Both the position numbers and the translations under genes were made by a program. Below, one piece after another: positions 9,772-17,244 of a DNA stretch of 42,216 nucleotides. The stretch is from Geobacter sp. (GTDB lineage Bacteria > Desulfobacterota > Desulfuromonadia > Geobacterales > Geobacteraceae). Position 1 is the first letter of the stretch; the number at the start of each line of letters is the position of its first letter. The notes under the pieces are model-generated. The model did no database searches. It had not been told where the DNA came from and was given only the letters and a program-made list of their open reading frames with translations. The stretch spans positions 1 to 42,216 of the forward strand of contig DAIEGL010000265.1 of the NCBI GenBank assembly GCA_027356255.1, in the 5' to 3' direction.

Positions 9772-10170
9772 ATGGAACTGAAGACACCCTATGCATTCGG
9801 AAAGACGGTGGAGCTCACTTACGGGGAGGCCGAAAAACGGGTCCGGGAGGAGCTCTTAAAGGAGGGGTTCGGCATCCTCACGGAGATCGACGTCAGGGAG
9901 AAGTTCAGGGAGAAGCTGGGGAAGGATTTCCGCGACTACATAATCCTCGGCGCCTGCAATCCGGCCCTGGCGTATGAGGCCTTCGGCAGGGAGCTGAACA
10001 TCGGCACGCTGCTCCCCTGCAACGTAGTCGTCTATGGCACAGACGACGGGAAAACGGCGGTCATGGTCATGGACCCGGTGGCGGCTCTCTCCGTGATCGG
10101 CAATCCGTCATTGAACGAACTGGCCGCACGGGTGAAGGAGCTGATGGAGCGGGTCCTTGCCGCCCTGTGA
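9772..10170 (+). CDS. DUF302 domain protein
   Basis: The 132-residue soluble protein shows the DUF302 fold signature. The N-terminal strand-helix unit with TYGEAEKRVREELLKEGFGILTEIDV is followed by ILGACNPALAYEAF and the C-terminal MVMDPVAALSVIGNP block with a helix. DUF302 proteins are widespread and of unknown function, often found near sulfur or metal-related genes. The start at ATG 9772 follows AGGAGG at 9761-9766; an in-frame ATG at 9667 would overlap the previous gene and lacks family similarity. Same operon direction and close spacing (46 bases after the preceding stop). Confidence 0.88.
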   Translation: MELKTPYAFGKTVELTYGEAEKRVREELLKEGFGILTEIDVREKFREKLGKDFRDYIILGACNPALAYEAFGRELNIGTLLPCNVVVYGTDDGKTAVMVMDPVAALSVIGNPSLNELAARVKELMERVLAAL

Positions 10171-10235
10171 ACATCCCGGGACTCTCCGCATGAGGCGAGT
10201 CCCGGCGGCATCAAAAAACAAAGGAGAATGAATAG

Positions 10236-10448
10236 ATGTACATCGACAGAATGCTGAGGATCATCGCCGGGTTTTTTATCCTGTTGTCGGTAGCCCTGGC
10301 CCATTTTCACAACATCAACTGGCTCTGGTTCACTGCCTTTGTGGGGTTGAACCTCTTTCAGTCCGGCTTCACCAACTGGTGCCCGATGGTGACCATTCTG
10401 GAAAAGGCAGGTGTCCCGAAATTTCCGAAGGGGTGCGGCTGTAAATGA
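10236..10448 (+). CDS. DUF2892 (YgaP-type) membrane protein
   Basis: This 70-residue protein begins [21 protein letters not shown] and has two hydrophobic segments (about residues 8-22 and 27-46). It ends in [24 protein letters not shown]. The pattern matches DUF2892, the membrane half of the E. coli rhodanese YgaP, where the domain anchors the enzyme to the inner membrane. Three C-terminal cysteines (the NWCP Cys and the GCGC pair) are conserved in style with that family. Ribosome site AAAGGAGAA precedes the ATG. The 3' end overlaps the MBL-fold gene by 4 bases. A separate rhodanese is encoded two genes later. Confidence 0.88.
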   Translation: MYIDRMLRIIAGFFILLSVALAHFHNINWLWFTAFVGLNLFQSGFTNWCPMVTILEKAGVPKFPKGCGCK

Positions 10449-11278
10449 AATGCCGCATCACCGTCCTTTGCGACAACAGCGTCGGCCCGATCTCCGGGAC
10501 CCTCGGTGAGCACGGCTTTGCCGCGCTGGTGGAGTACGGGGGAGGTGCCGTGCTCTTCGACACCGGCCAGGGGAATACGCTTTTGCACAACGCACAGCGC
10601 ATGAACCGGGACCTGCGTAAGGCGGGAAAAGTCGTTCTTTCCCACGGCCACTACGACCATACCGGCGGGCTGTGGCCTCTGCTGCAGGGGTGCGGCGGCA
10701 AGGAGATCCATGCCCACCCCGGGGTCTTCGCCCGTCGCTTTGCGCTGCGGGATGGGGAGAGGGGGCGGTCGATCGGTATCCCCTACGGGGAGGAGTTCCT
10801 GCGCGGCCAGGGGGGTGCGTTCCATCTCAGCGAGGCATTCCGCGACATAGGGCCGGATATCTTTCTGACCGGAGAGGTCCCCAGAACGACCCACTTCGAG
10901 CGGGGAGACAGCGGCCTGTTCTGCGACGAGGAGGGGTGTTCAGCGGACCGCATCCCGGATGACCAGTCGCTGGTGATAAGGACGGCAAGGGGGCTGGTGC
11001 TGCTCCTCGGCTGCTGCCATGCCGGGGTCGTCAACACCATCGAACTGGCGCGGCAGAAGACCGGAATCGCCGAACTCTACGCCGTGATCGGCGGCACCCA
11101 TCTCGGCTTTTGCCCGCAGGAGCAATTGGACGAAACGATCAAGGCCCTGCACGGCATAGGCGTGCAGAAAATCTGCGGCAGCCACTGCACCGGCTTCGCC
11201 GCAGCGGCCAGGCTGGCGAAGGAGTTTCCGGGACGGTACCACCCGGCCCAGGTGGGATACACGCTGGAAGTATCATGA
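10445..11278 (+). CDS. MBL-fold metallo-hydrolase
   Basis: This 277-residue metallo-beta-lactamase-fold enzyme has the metal-binding signature HGHYDH (His67, His69, Asp71, His72) after strand [14 protein letters not shown] later conserved [13 protein letters not shown] supplies a further His, and GSHCTG stands near the C-terminus. Overall layout resembles the subfamily annotated as dihydropterin/aminobenzene-phosphate synthase-like (cd07713 type), not the short ETHE1 persulfide dioxygenases. Two cysteines adjoin the metal-ligand region (GCCH). It starts inside the stop of the DUF2892 gene (ATGA), implying coupling. The reaction in this organism cannot be told from sequence. Confidence 0.85.
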   Translation: MKCRITVLCDNSVGPISGTLGEHGFAALVEYGGGAVLFDTGQGNTLLHNAQRMNRDLRKAGKVVLSHGHYDHTGGLWPLLQGCGGKEIHAHPGVFARRFALRDGERGRSIGIPYGEEFLRGQGGAFHLSEAFRDIGPDIFLTGEVPRTTHFERGDSGLFCDEEGCSADRIPDDQSLVIRTARGLVLLLGCCHAGVVNTIELARQKTGIAELYAVIGGTHLGFCPQEQLDETIKALHGIGVQKICGSHCTGFAAAARLAKEFPGRYHPAQVGYTLEVS

Positions 11279-11312
11279 CGGTACAAGAAACATCACGAGG
11301 GGGGAACGCTGC

Positions 11313-11687
11313 ATGAGGAAAACGGGTATTGCCGTAGCGCTCGTTCTGGCCGCCGCATCGTCGGCGATTGCCGGACAGAAAAACATAAGCTCTTTGCAGG
11401 CGCGTACGCTGCTGGCGAAGACCAAGAACGTATTCCTCCTCGACGTGCGCACGCCGGAAGAGTATCGACAGGCGCACCTGAAAGGGGCTGTGCTGATCCC
11501 GCTCGGCGAAATCGAGCACCGTCTGAAGGAACTCCCGAGAAACAGGACGATAGTGGTCTACTGCGCAGTCGGTTCCCGTTCCACTCTCGTGGCCGGTTTC
11601 CTGGCGGGGAAGGGTTACGGCGAGGTCTACAACGTGAGCGACGGCATCGTCGGCTGGTATAGAAACGGACTGCCGATCGAACGATGA
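11313..11687 (+). CDS. Exported single-domain rhodanese
   Basis: This 124-residue protein has a signal peptide (MRKTGIAVALVLAAASSAIAG) and one rhodanese domain with VFLLDVRTPEEYRQAHLKGA and the active-site loop VYCAVGSRS, giving catalytic Cys84. Rhodaneses carry sulfane sulfur as a cysteine persulfide; the signal indicates a periplasmic location. With the separate DUF2892 gene upstream, the two halves of a YgaP-like protein are encoded as separate products. It starts 34 bases after the MBL gene behind a GAGGGGGG purine run and overlaps the ArsR-type gene by 4 bases. Confidence 0.9.
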   Translation: MRKTGIAVALVLAAASSAIAGQKNISSLQARTLLAKTKNVFLLDVRTPEEYRQAHLKGAVLIPLGEIEHRLKELPRNRTIVVYCAVGSRSTLVAGFLAGKGYGEVYNVSDGIVGWYRNGLPIER

Positions 11688-12025
11688 TTGACGGCCATGG
11701 GGACATCAAGCCGGGCGGCGGATTCTCGATGCCGTCCAGAGACAGGGGGCGGACAGAAATGGAGCTTGAGGAAAAGGCACTTTTGCTCAGAACGCTCGGC
11801 CATCCGGTGCGGCTGATGATCGTGGCCGGACTCGCCGGAAAATGCACCTGCGTGAAGGATATCTGGGAATGCCTCCGGTTGCCGCAGGCCGTGGTCTCGC
11901 AACATCTGAAGGTGATGAGGAAAAACGGCATCCTGGATGCCAAAAGGGAGGGGGTAAGGGTCTGCTATTCGTTGAAGAACGAGATGCTGGCCGAGCTGGT
12001 CAAGGTCCTGTTGGCCGGGAAGTGA
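11684..12025 (+). CDS. ArsR/SmtB-family transcriptional regulator
   Basis: This 113-residue winged-helix repressor has [15 protein letters not shown] at the first helices and the recognition helix [22 protein letters not shown] followed by the wing [10 protein letters not shown] CxC motif (GKCTC, Cys54 and Cys56) and Cys63 lie at the helix that carries the arsenite/cadmium thiol site in ArsR and CadC. The Cys positions typical of SqrR/BigR/YgaV persulfide sensors are not obvious. The start overlaps the rhodanese stop (ATGA); an internal ATG at 11759 ([11 protein letters not shown]) is a likely alternative giving 88 residues. It is last in the efflux locus, as expected for an autoregulated repressor. 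Confidence 0.9.
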   Translation: MIDGHGDIKPGGGFSMPSRDRGRTEMELEEKALLLRTLGHPVRLMIVAGLAGKCTCVKDIWECLRLPQAVVSQHLKVMRKNGILDAKREGVRVCYSLKNEMLAELVKVLLAGK

Positions 12026-13703
12026 AAGGGGCCAGTTCCCCTTGCAGTTTTTCGGACATCCTGGTTATCCTGTCGATCCGCTCCATCATCAGCTTGGCTT
12101 CCCCTGCGTTGGTTTCAATGAGGGAACCCGCTTCCCTGACGTAGTTCACGAGAACGTCCCCCATCATTATCTGCTGGATGGCCGTATCCTTCAGTTCCTT
12201 GACCTTGTCGTTGTCCTCCATGACGCTCTTCAGGTAGAGTCGGTTGCCGCGCGCCTGTTCCTGGGTCGAGTTGGTGATGAGCAGGGAAAGGGAACGCATG
12301 TGTTCCAGGGCCTTTACAATCTGGCTTATCCCTCGTTCCTGCTCCTGGATGGCCCTGGTGACCTGCTTTACCCGGTGTAGATTCTTCTCCGACTCATCGG
12401 AGATGAGCCTGCTTGAAGAAGCCTGCTCGACCGTCGCGGCAGCAATTTTCTGCACCATCTGCGATGCCTCCGCCGCGCTCTCCTCGATCTTTTCCAGCGC
12501 ATTGCCCGCCAACGCCGAAATCTTTACCCCCTCCTTGATCCGGTCCTTTCCCTGGGCAACCGTACGCTGGACGTCCGCCGTCTCCTTCTGGATGTTCTTG
12601 ACCAGGTCCTCGATCTCCTTGGCGGACGAGGCGGTCCTGTGGGCGAGGGAGCGCACCTCCTCGGCGACGACGGAAAATGCCTTGCCGCGCTCCCCTGCCT
12701 GGGCCGCGATTATGGAGGCGTTCAGGGAGAGGAGGTTGGTCTGTTCAACCACCTCCTTGATCACGTTGAGGAAATCCCCCACCCGCGCGGAATGGACGGC
12801 CAGCCGGTTTATGGCGGCGAACGATTCTGCGTTGCTCTTCTCGATTTCCTGCATGGACTTGAGCGTGGCCGTCATGGAACGCATCCCTTCCTGGGCCTTC
12901 TTACGCACATTGTCGGAGCATTCGCTGGTCCTCTGGGCGTTGTCACGCATATCCGTCGTGACGATGTTGATCTGGTTGATGGAACCGGAGGTCTGTTCCG
13001 TGGAAATCGCCAGCGCCTCTATGTTGCCGGTGGTATCTTTGATGCTCAGGGCCATCTCTTCTATGGATGCGGACGTTTCAAGCACCGAAGAGGAGTATTC
13101 CTTTATGTTCTCCGCTATGGTGTCGGTGGTCGCGCTCATTTCCGCGGTTATGGAAGCCCGTTCATCGGTCCTGTGCGAGATGTCCTCGATTTCCTTCAAG
13201 AGGTCGTTGAAAAAGCAGTTCATGTCCTGCACTGCCCGCAAAGTCTCTTTTTCCTTGTCTGACTGCTTCTCGCTCCCCTGGACGATTTCCTTCGACTGTT
13301 CCCCGATCTGCCGGTGGAACGAGCCGATGTCCCGGATAAGGGCGGTGATGTTCTCCACCATTTTCAGGACCTTTCCCATCAGGATATCGTAGCATTCGAG
13401 AAGGAGCTTGAGCTCGTCCTCACCCTCGGCAAGGGCCCGCGTCTCCTCTTCGCCGGCGATATGACCCAGTATATCCCACTGGCGCTCCAGATAGATCTTC
13501 ATCACCTGTTTGATGATGTAGTAGCAGAATGTGCCTACCAGCACCCCCGCGGTGAGGCAGCCGGCGACGTAAAGGGGGGTGAATGCCCTGCTGCCGAAGA
13601 AGATGTAGGAATAAAACGGAAACAATCCCCCCATAAACAGGCCGAAACAGAGCATGAAGAGATAGGTGCTTCTTAATGAAGAGAGATATTTTCTGAAGGA
13701 CAT
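12000..13703 (-). CDS. Methyl-accepting chemotaxis protein without periplasmic sensor
   Basis: This chemoreceptor of 567 residues has two hydrophobic segments close together near the N-terminus (about residues 11-32 and 41-66). Only a few residues lie between them, so there is no periplasmic ligand domain. The rest is a long cytoplasmic coiled coil with the kinase-control tip [40 protein letters not shown]. No clear HAMP unit or C-terminal CheR-binding pentapeptide is seen. Such receptors may sense cytoplasmic or membrane signals. The 3' end overlaps the ArsR-type gene by 26 bases tail to tail. Upstream on the minus strand is a TTGACA-like element (TGTCAA at 13763-13768) with only a poor -10. 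Confidence 0.93.
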   Translation of the reverse strand: MSFRKYLSSLRSTYLFMLCFGLFMGGLFPFYSYIFFGSRAFTPLYVAGCLTAGVLVGTFCYYIIKQVMKIYLERQWDILGHIAGEEETRALAEGEDELKLLLECYDILMGKVLKMVENITALIRDIGSFHRQIGEQSKEIVQGSEKQSDKEKETLRAVQDMNCFFNDLLKEIEDISHRTDERASITAEMSATTDTIAENIKEYSSSVLETSASIEEMALSIKDTTGNIEALAISTEQTSGSINQINIVTTDMRDNAQRTSECSDNVRKKAQEGMRSMTATLKSMQEIEKSNAESFAAINRLAVHSARVGDFLNVIKEVVEQTNLLSLNASIIAAQAGERGKAFSVVAEEVRSLAHRTASSAKEIEDLVKNIQKETADVQRTVAQGKDRIKEGVKISALAGNALEKIEESAAEASQMVQKIAAATVEQASSSRLISDESEKNLHRVKQVTRAIQEQERGISQIVKALEHMRSLSLLITNSTQEQARGNRLYLKSVMEDNDKVKELKDTAIQQIMMGDVLVNYVREAGSLIETNAGEAKLMMERIDRITRMSEKLQGELAPFTSRPTGP

Positions 13704-13786
13704 AAAACCTCTGGGTTGCGCTATCTAGTTGTTTCTCCATACCTATCACGGCTTCAGGAGGGTGTCAATCAAATATCCCCGTAAAA

Positions 13787-13829
13787 AACCGCCCGTTTTC
13801 CAGGGTTGGAACGGGAAAGAGGTGCGGTT
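13787..13829. other. Nested inverted repeats between the MCP and kinase genes
   Basis: AACCGC (13787-13792) pairs with GCGGTT (13824-13829), and inside it CCCGTT (13792-13797) pairs with AACGGG (13810-13815), extended by CCA/TGG. A run of A on the left and TTATTTT on the right make it terminator-like in both directions. It lies between divergent genes, so it may instead be a 5' leader structure or an operator. Confidence 0.4.
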
Positions 13830-13882
13830 ATTTTGATAAATTGTTTCTAAAGGTCTTCTTTCGGCGCCCGATAAGAGTCATC

Positions 13883-14962
13883 ATGGAAAACAGCGGATTG
13901 CCCCATACAGGACCTTATATAGAGGCCCCCACTTCTCTGCCGGAAAGTTCCCCCGTCGCCGGTATGCTCATGAACGGCATAGGGGTAGGGGTGATATTTG
14001 TCGAGGCCGGGGGGCGGCTTGCGTTCATCAACCGGAAGGCGGAGGCGATACTGCAAGCTACCGCCGGCTCCGTTTTGGGAAAGATGGTCGACATGCTCCC
14101 TTTGCGCACCCCCATTTACAAGGTCTTAAGCGAGGATTGCCGGGAAGCTCCCGTGGAGGTGAGCATCAACGGGGCGGTCATCGTCGTAGAATCGTCCGCA
14201 ATGTATGCCCCCGGTGGAGAAATGCTGGGAGAGATGTTCGAGTTGCGTGACGTCACCGAGGAGAAGAAGGAGAAGAGACGGCGCGAAGAGATCGTCGCCA
14301 TGATGACGCACGATCTCAAGTCGCCGCTGACGGTTCTGATGGGGTACGTGCAGGCGCTGAAAGGGGAGATGCCGCAAAAGGTTGACGCTTCGCTCCAGCC
14401 CTGCCTGAGGGAGATGGACCGGAGCGCCATGAAGCTCCTTGCCATGATAGAGGATGTCCTGGACGCCTACCGGCTTGAGGTGGGGCTCCTGCAGATCAAC
14501 CGCGCCGTCTGCGATCTCCGTACCCTCCTGGACGGCTGCTGCCGTGACGGATTGCACGAGGCTGCGACGCGCGGCTCGCATCTCAGTTACAGCATCGCCG
14601 ACGATATCCCCCCTCTCATGGCCGACGGCAAGCAGCTTTCACGGGTCTTCGCCAACCTCATCGGGAATGCGTTGAAGTTCACCCCCCGCCGCGGCACGGT
14701 GACGGTGACCGCCTCTGTGCGGAACGGGGAAATTCTTGTTTCCGTCGAGGACACCGGGATCGGTATCCCCAAAGAAGACCTGCCGCGGATCTTCAACAAA
14801 TATTTCCGCTCTTCATCCGCCACGGGCTTCAAGGGGACCGGGCTCGGCCTCACCATCAGCAAGGCCATCGTGGAAGCCCACGGCGGTACGATCGAGGTTG
14901 AAAGCGTGGAGGGTGAAGGGAGCCGCTTTACGGTCATCATTCCCCAGGGACAGAAGAAATGA
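13883..14962 (+). CDS. PAS-domain sensor histidine kinase (soluble)
   Basis: This 359-residue cytoplasmic kinase has a PAS domain at about residues 25-125 (GVGVIFVEAGGRLAFINRKA through FELRDVTEEKK). A HisKA dimerisation domain follows with phospho-acceptor His143 in MMTHDLKSPL, then an ATPase domain with N box LIGNALKFTP, G1 DTGIGIP, and G2 GTGLGL. There is no transmembrane segment. I prefer ATG 13883; an in-frame TTG at 13841 would add 14 residues that do not look like protein of this family. No response regulator partner overlaps it, but a CheY-type gene with its own sigma-28 promoter follows within 170 bases. Confidence 0.9.
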   Translation: MENSGLPHTGPYIEAPTSLPESSPVAGMLMNGIGVGVIFVEAGGRLAFINRKAEAILQATAGSVLGKMVDMLPLRTPIYKVLSEDCREAPVEVSINGAVIVVESSAMYAPGGEMLGEMFELRDVTEEKKEKRRREEIVAMMTHDLKSPLTVLMGYVQALKGEMPQKVDASLQPCLREMDRSAMKLLAMIEDVLDAYRLEVGLLQINRAVCDLRTLLDGCCRDGLHEAATRGSHLSYSIADDIPPLMADGKQLSRVFANLIGNALKFTPRRGTVTVTASVRNGEILVSVEDTGIGIPKEDLPRIFNKYFRSSSATGFKGTGLGLTISKAIVEAHGGTIEVESVEGEGSRFTVIIPQGQKK

Positions 14963-14987
14963 TCCTGAATGCGGAGGGTCCTACCCC

Positions 14988-15014
14988 TAAAGTTTTTTTT
15001 CGGCCTGCCGATTA
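14988..15014 (+). promoter_or_regulatory. Sigma-28 (FliA) promoter of the cheY operon
   Basis: TAAAGTTT (14988-14995), an 11-base spacer and GCCGATTA (15007-15014) match the FliA consensus TAAAGTTT-N11-GCCGATAA at all but one base. It lies about 115 bases ahead of the cheY-type start and directly after the kinase stop codon, indicating that the three chemotaxis genes are late flagellar-regulon genes. Confidence 0.88.
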
Positions 15015-15128
15015 GGTATACCAACGGAGGATCGCCCCCGGCGGAATGCCGTCAAAGGAATTGCGTCCGGCTTGGTCAAAAATATGACTCAGTTTCGGCG
15101 AGAGTTGAATAAAACAAGGAGGGGCAAA

Positions 15129-15491
15129 ATGGCAAACGTGTTGATTGTCGATGATTCATCCACCATGAGAAAAATCATTTCCCGGTCGTTGCGGCAGGCG
15201 GGGCTCGTCGTGGATGACATCTATGAGGCTGGCGACGGGATCGAAGGACTCAGTGTTCTCGGTGAAAAAACGGTGGGACTTATCCTTTCCGACATCAATA
15301 TGCCGAACATGGACGGGCTGGAATTCATCAAGCAGGTGCGGGCGGGAGGCAAGACGATGCCGATAGTGATGATAACCACCGAAGGGGGCGAAGATGTGCT
15401 GAAAGAGGCGATGACCAACGGCGCCAGCGACAGCATCAAGAAGCCGTTCACCCCCGACCAACTCAACGAGAAATTGGGGAGGCTACTCTGA
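15129..15491 (+). CDS. cheY: CheY-type single-domain response regulator
   Basis: This is a 120-residue stand-alone receiver domain. The acidic pair Asp8/Asp9 (VLIVDDSSTMRK), phospho-acceptor Asp55 (LSDINMPNMDGLEF), Thr83 (VMITTEGG) and Lys105 (IKKPF) are all in place, so it should accept phosphate from CheA and signal to the flagellar switch or act as a phosphate sink. ATG 15129 is chosen over an upstream in-frame ATG at 15072 because AAGGAGGGG stands at the right distance and the domain begins immediately. The stop overlaps the next start by one base (TGATG). Confidence 0.92.
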   Translation: MANVLIVDDSSTMRKIISRSLRQAGLVVDDIYEAGDGIEGLSVLGEKTVGLILSDINMPNMDGLEFIKQVRAGGKTMPIVMITTEGGEDVLKEAMTNGASDSIKKPFTPDQLNEKLGRLL

Positions 15492-15997
15492 TGACCTTGA
15501 ACGCAGCTGTTTCTAATGCTGTCCAGATGCTGGAAGAGGACCTGGCGGGTTACGTCATCCACGCCACGAAGGAAGTATTCAATACGATGGTGATGCTTGA
15601 CCTGGAGGACTCCTATCCGCTACGCGAACCGGTAACTACCTTCCATTGCAGCGTTACCGGCATGGTCGGACTGGCAGGTACGTACACAGGCATCCTCTCC
15701 ATCCATTGTCCCCGGTCGTTTGCCCTGAGAATCACATCCAACATGCTCGGCATGGATGTGGAGGAGGTCGGGGAAGACGTCAACGACGCCCTGGGAGAAA
15801 TCGCCAATATGCTGGGCGGATACGTCAAGCAGATCCTCTCGAAGGGGGGGCTGGACATCAACCTCTCCATTCCGACGGTCATCTCGGGCGAAGAGTACAC
15901 GGTCAACTCCATGTCGGACAGCAATTGCGTCATCATCCCTTTTACCAACGAAGGTGAAAGGTTCCTCGTGGGGTTGAAGTTAAGGAAGGAAGTGTAG
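15491..15997 (+). CDS. cheX: CheX-like CheY-P phosphatase
   Basis: This is a 168-residue protein of the CheC/CheX/FliY phosphatase family. The signature GlyGluIleAlaAsn (ExxN) motif appears in DALGEIANMLGGYVKQIL, which in this family inserts Glu and Asn into the CheY-P active site. Only one such motif is seen, as in CheX. The N-terminus FNTMVMLDLEDSYPL and the C-terminal FLVGLKLRKEV strand fit CheX. It is translated from an ATG overlapping the cheY stop, and the pairing of CheY with its phosphatase in one sigma-28 operon makes functional sense. Confidence 0.87.
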   Translation: MTLNAAVSNAVQMLEEDLAGYVIHATKEVFNTMVMLDLEDSYPLREPVTTFHCSVTGMVGLAGTYTGILSIHCPRSFALRITSNMLGMDVEEVGEDVNDALGEIANMLGGYVKQILSKGGLDINLSIPTVISGEEYTVNSMSDSNCVIIPFTNEGERFLVGLKLRKEV

Positions 15998-16009
15998 GCG
16001 GAGCCGGTT

Positions 16010-17041
16010 ATGGCAGAGTTCAAAGAACTGCATAAGATGATCGGCGCTGCCCTGCAGCAGGCCGGCGAAGAGAGCAGCATGCTCCTCGGGCAGGCGCTCA
16101 CGGTTCAGAGCCCGGATCTGCTCAACATCAATCGCCGGAGCTACTTCACCGAGATGGATGAAGCGATCTTCGTCATCGGCGTGGAATCGAGGGAGGAGTA
16201 CCCCGGCCGCTTCTATCTCATATTCGCCCTCGGTGACGCCATAGTCATGAGCAGCATCCTCCTCGGCATCCCTCCTGCCAGGATCTCGGAAAAGAGAAGG
16301 CTGTGCATAATGGAGGCGGACGATATCGACGCCTTCGGAGAGATCGCCAACCAGGTCATCGGTTCGTTCAATTCGGTGTTTCAGCCCAACCTTCCCAACA
16401 AGGTCCACCTGAAGCTCCTGCCGCCGAAAAAGTATATACCGGAGATCGACCAGCTCACCGATCAGGAACCGCTGCCCGACGACGATTACCTGATGTTCCG
16501 CGCCCCGTTGGAGACGGATGGGCAAGAGATGCACTGTATCGACATCATGATACCTCTCCCCCTGGCCAACCTCTTTGACCCCCAGAAGGAGGAAAAGGCC
16601 GCACCCGAGCCGGAGAGCGCAACGGCCGGAGAGGCGGGGGGAGATGCCGCCGCTGCCAAAACCGGTTCCCGGCCGGAGACGATCCTCATCCTCAGCGAGG
16701 ATTCGCACGAGAGGCAGGTGGTCAAGGATTGTCTCGCCGCCACGGGGCTTAAGCTTGTCGATGCGCCTATCGGCGCCGATATCAACGATCTGCTCGGCAA
16801 TGCCGAGGTAAAGGTCGCAGTGATCGAGGTCGCGGAAACGGAGGAGCGGAACCTGGCAGTCTGCAACAGGATAAATGCACAGAGCAAGAATGCACCCCTT
16901 CCCATCATCATGTGTGCCGGGGAATGGACCCGTACGAGCGTGCTCCAGGCCCTTAAATACGGGGCGAGCGACATAATCATGAAACCATTCGACGCTGAAG
17001 AGCTGATGGCGAAGGTGAGGAGGTTCCTCCACGCCGCTTAG
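16010..17041 (+). CDS. CheC/CheX-like domain fused to a degenerate receiver domain
   Basis: This is a 343-residue two-domain protein. Residues 1 to about 190 form a CheC/CheX-like domain with an ExxN motif in DAFGEIANQVIGSFNSVF. An Ala/Glu/Pro-rich linker (about 193-220) leads to a receiver domain (about 222-341). The receiver keeps an acidic pair (Glu230, Asp231) and the conserved Lys325 (IIMKPF), but the phospho-acceptor position is Glu273 (VAVIEV) and the usual Thr/Ser is replaced (IIMCAGE). It therefore probably cannot be phosphorylated in the standard way and may mimic the active state. It follows cheX by 12 bases behind GGAGCCGG. The stop sits inside a small GC stem (17031-17048). Confidence 0.85.
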   Translation: MAEFKELHKMIGAALQQAGEESSMLLGQALTVQSPDLLNINRRSYFTEMDEAIFVIGVESREEYPGRFYLIFALGDAIVMSSILLGIPPARISEKRRLCIMEADDIDAFGEIANQVIGSFNSVFQPNLPNKVHLKLLPPKKYIPEIDQLTDQEPLPDDDYLMFRAPLETDGQEMHCIDIMIPLPLANLFDPQKEEKAAPEPESATAGEAGGDAAAAKTGSRPETILILSEDSHERQVVKDCLAATGLKLVDAPIGADINDLLGNAEVKVAVIEVAETEERNLAVCNRINAQSKNAPLPIIMCAGEWTRTSVLQALKYGASDIIMKPFDAEELMAKVRRFLHAA

Positions 17042-17146
17042 CCGGCGTCAATAAATCCTCGTCCCCCACCATTTTTTTGACCTTTCCCAAACGCCCCGTT
17101 TCCCCCCCAATCGTTGACAGAGTGGGCTTTAGCGCCCCCAGGGCAA

Positions 17147-17162
17147 CGGCACGTCTTTTGCC
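17147..17162 (+). promoter_or_regulatory. Sigma-54 promoter of the AMIN/TPR gene
   Basis: GGCACGTCTTTTGC at 17148-17161 has the invariant -24 GG and -12 GC spaced by 10 bases and matches TGGCACG-N4-TTGC well. The expected start of transcription is near 17173, which argues for a translation start at or after 17182. Confidence 0.75.
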
Positions 17163-17244
17163 TTACAACGCTGTGACGCGCATGCCCATATCCGACGAAG
17201 CCGTCGCAACCTTACATTACCGGCATTTGGACCAAGACCGCACT

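Noticed and set aside
10445-11278. ETHE1-type persulfide dioxygenase
   Set aside because: Contains an HxHxDH motif but is longer and resembles the dihydropterin-synthase-like MBL group, so the specific dioxygenase call is not supported.
12244-13392. 382-codon plus-strand frame
   Set aside because: Antisense to the chemoreceptor; Ser/Arg/Ala-rich composition typical of shadow frames.
13741-13830. Strong promoter for the chemoreceptor gene
   Set aside because: A perfect TTGACA is present on the minus strand but the element 17 bases on (TAGGTA) is a poor -10, and no FliA motif was found.
17031-17048. Terminator after the CheC-REC gene
   Set aside because: A 6-base GC stem spans the stop codon but no T tract follows directly; too weak to list.
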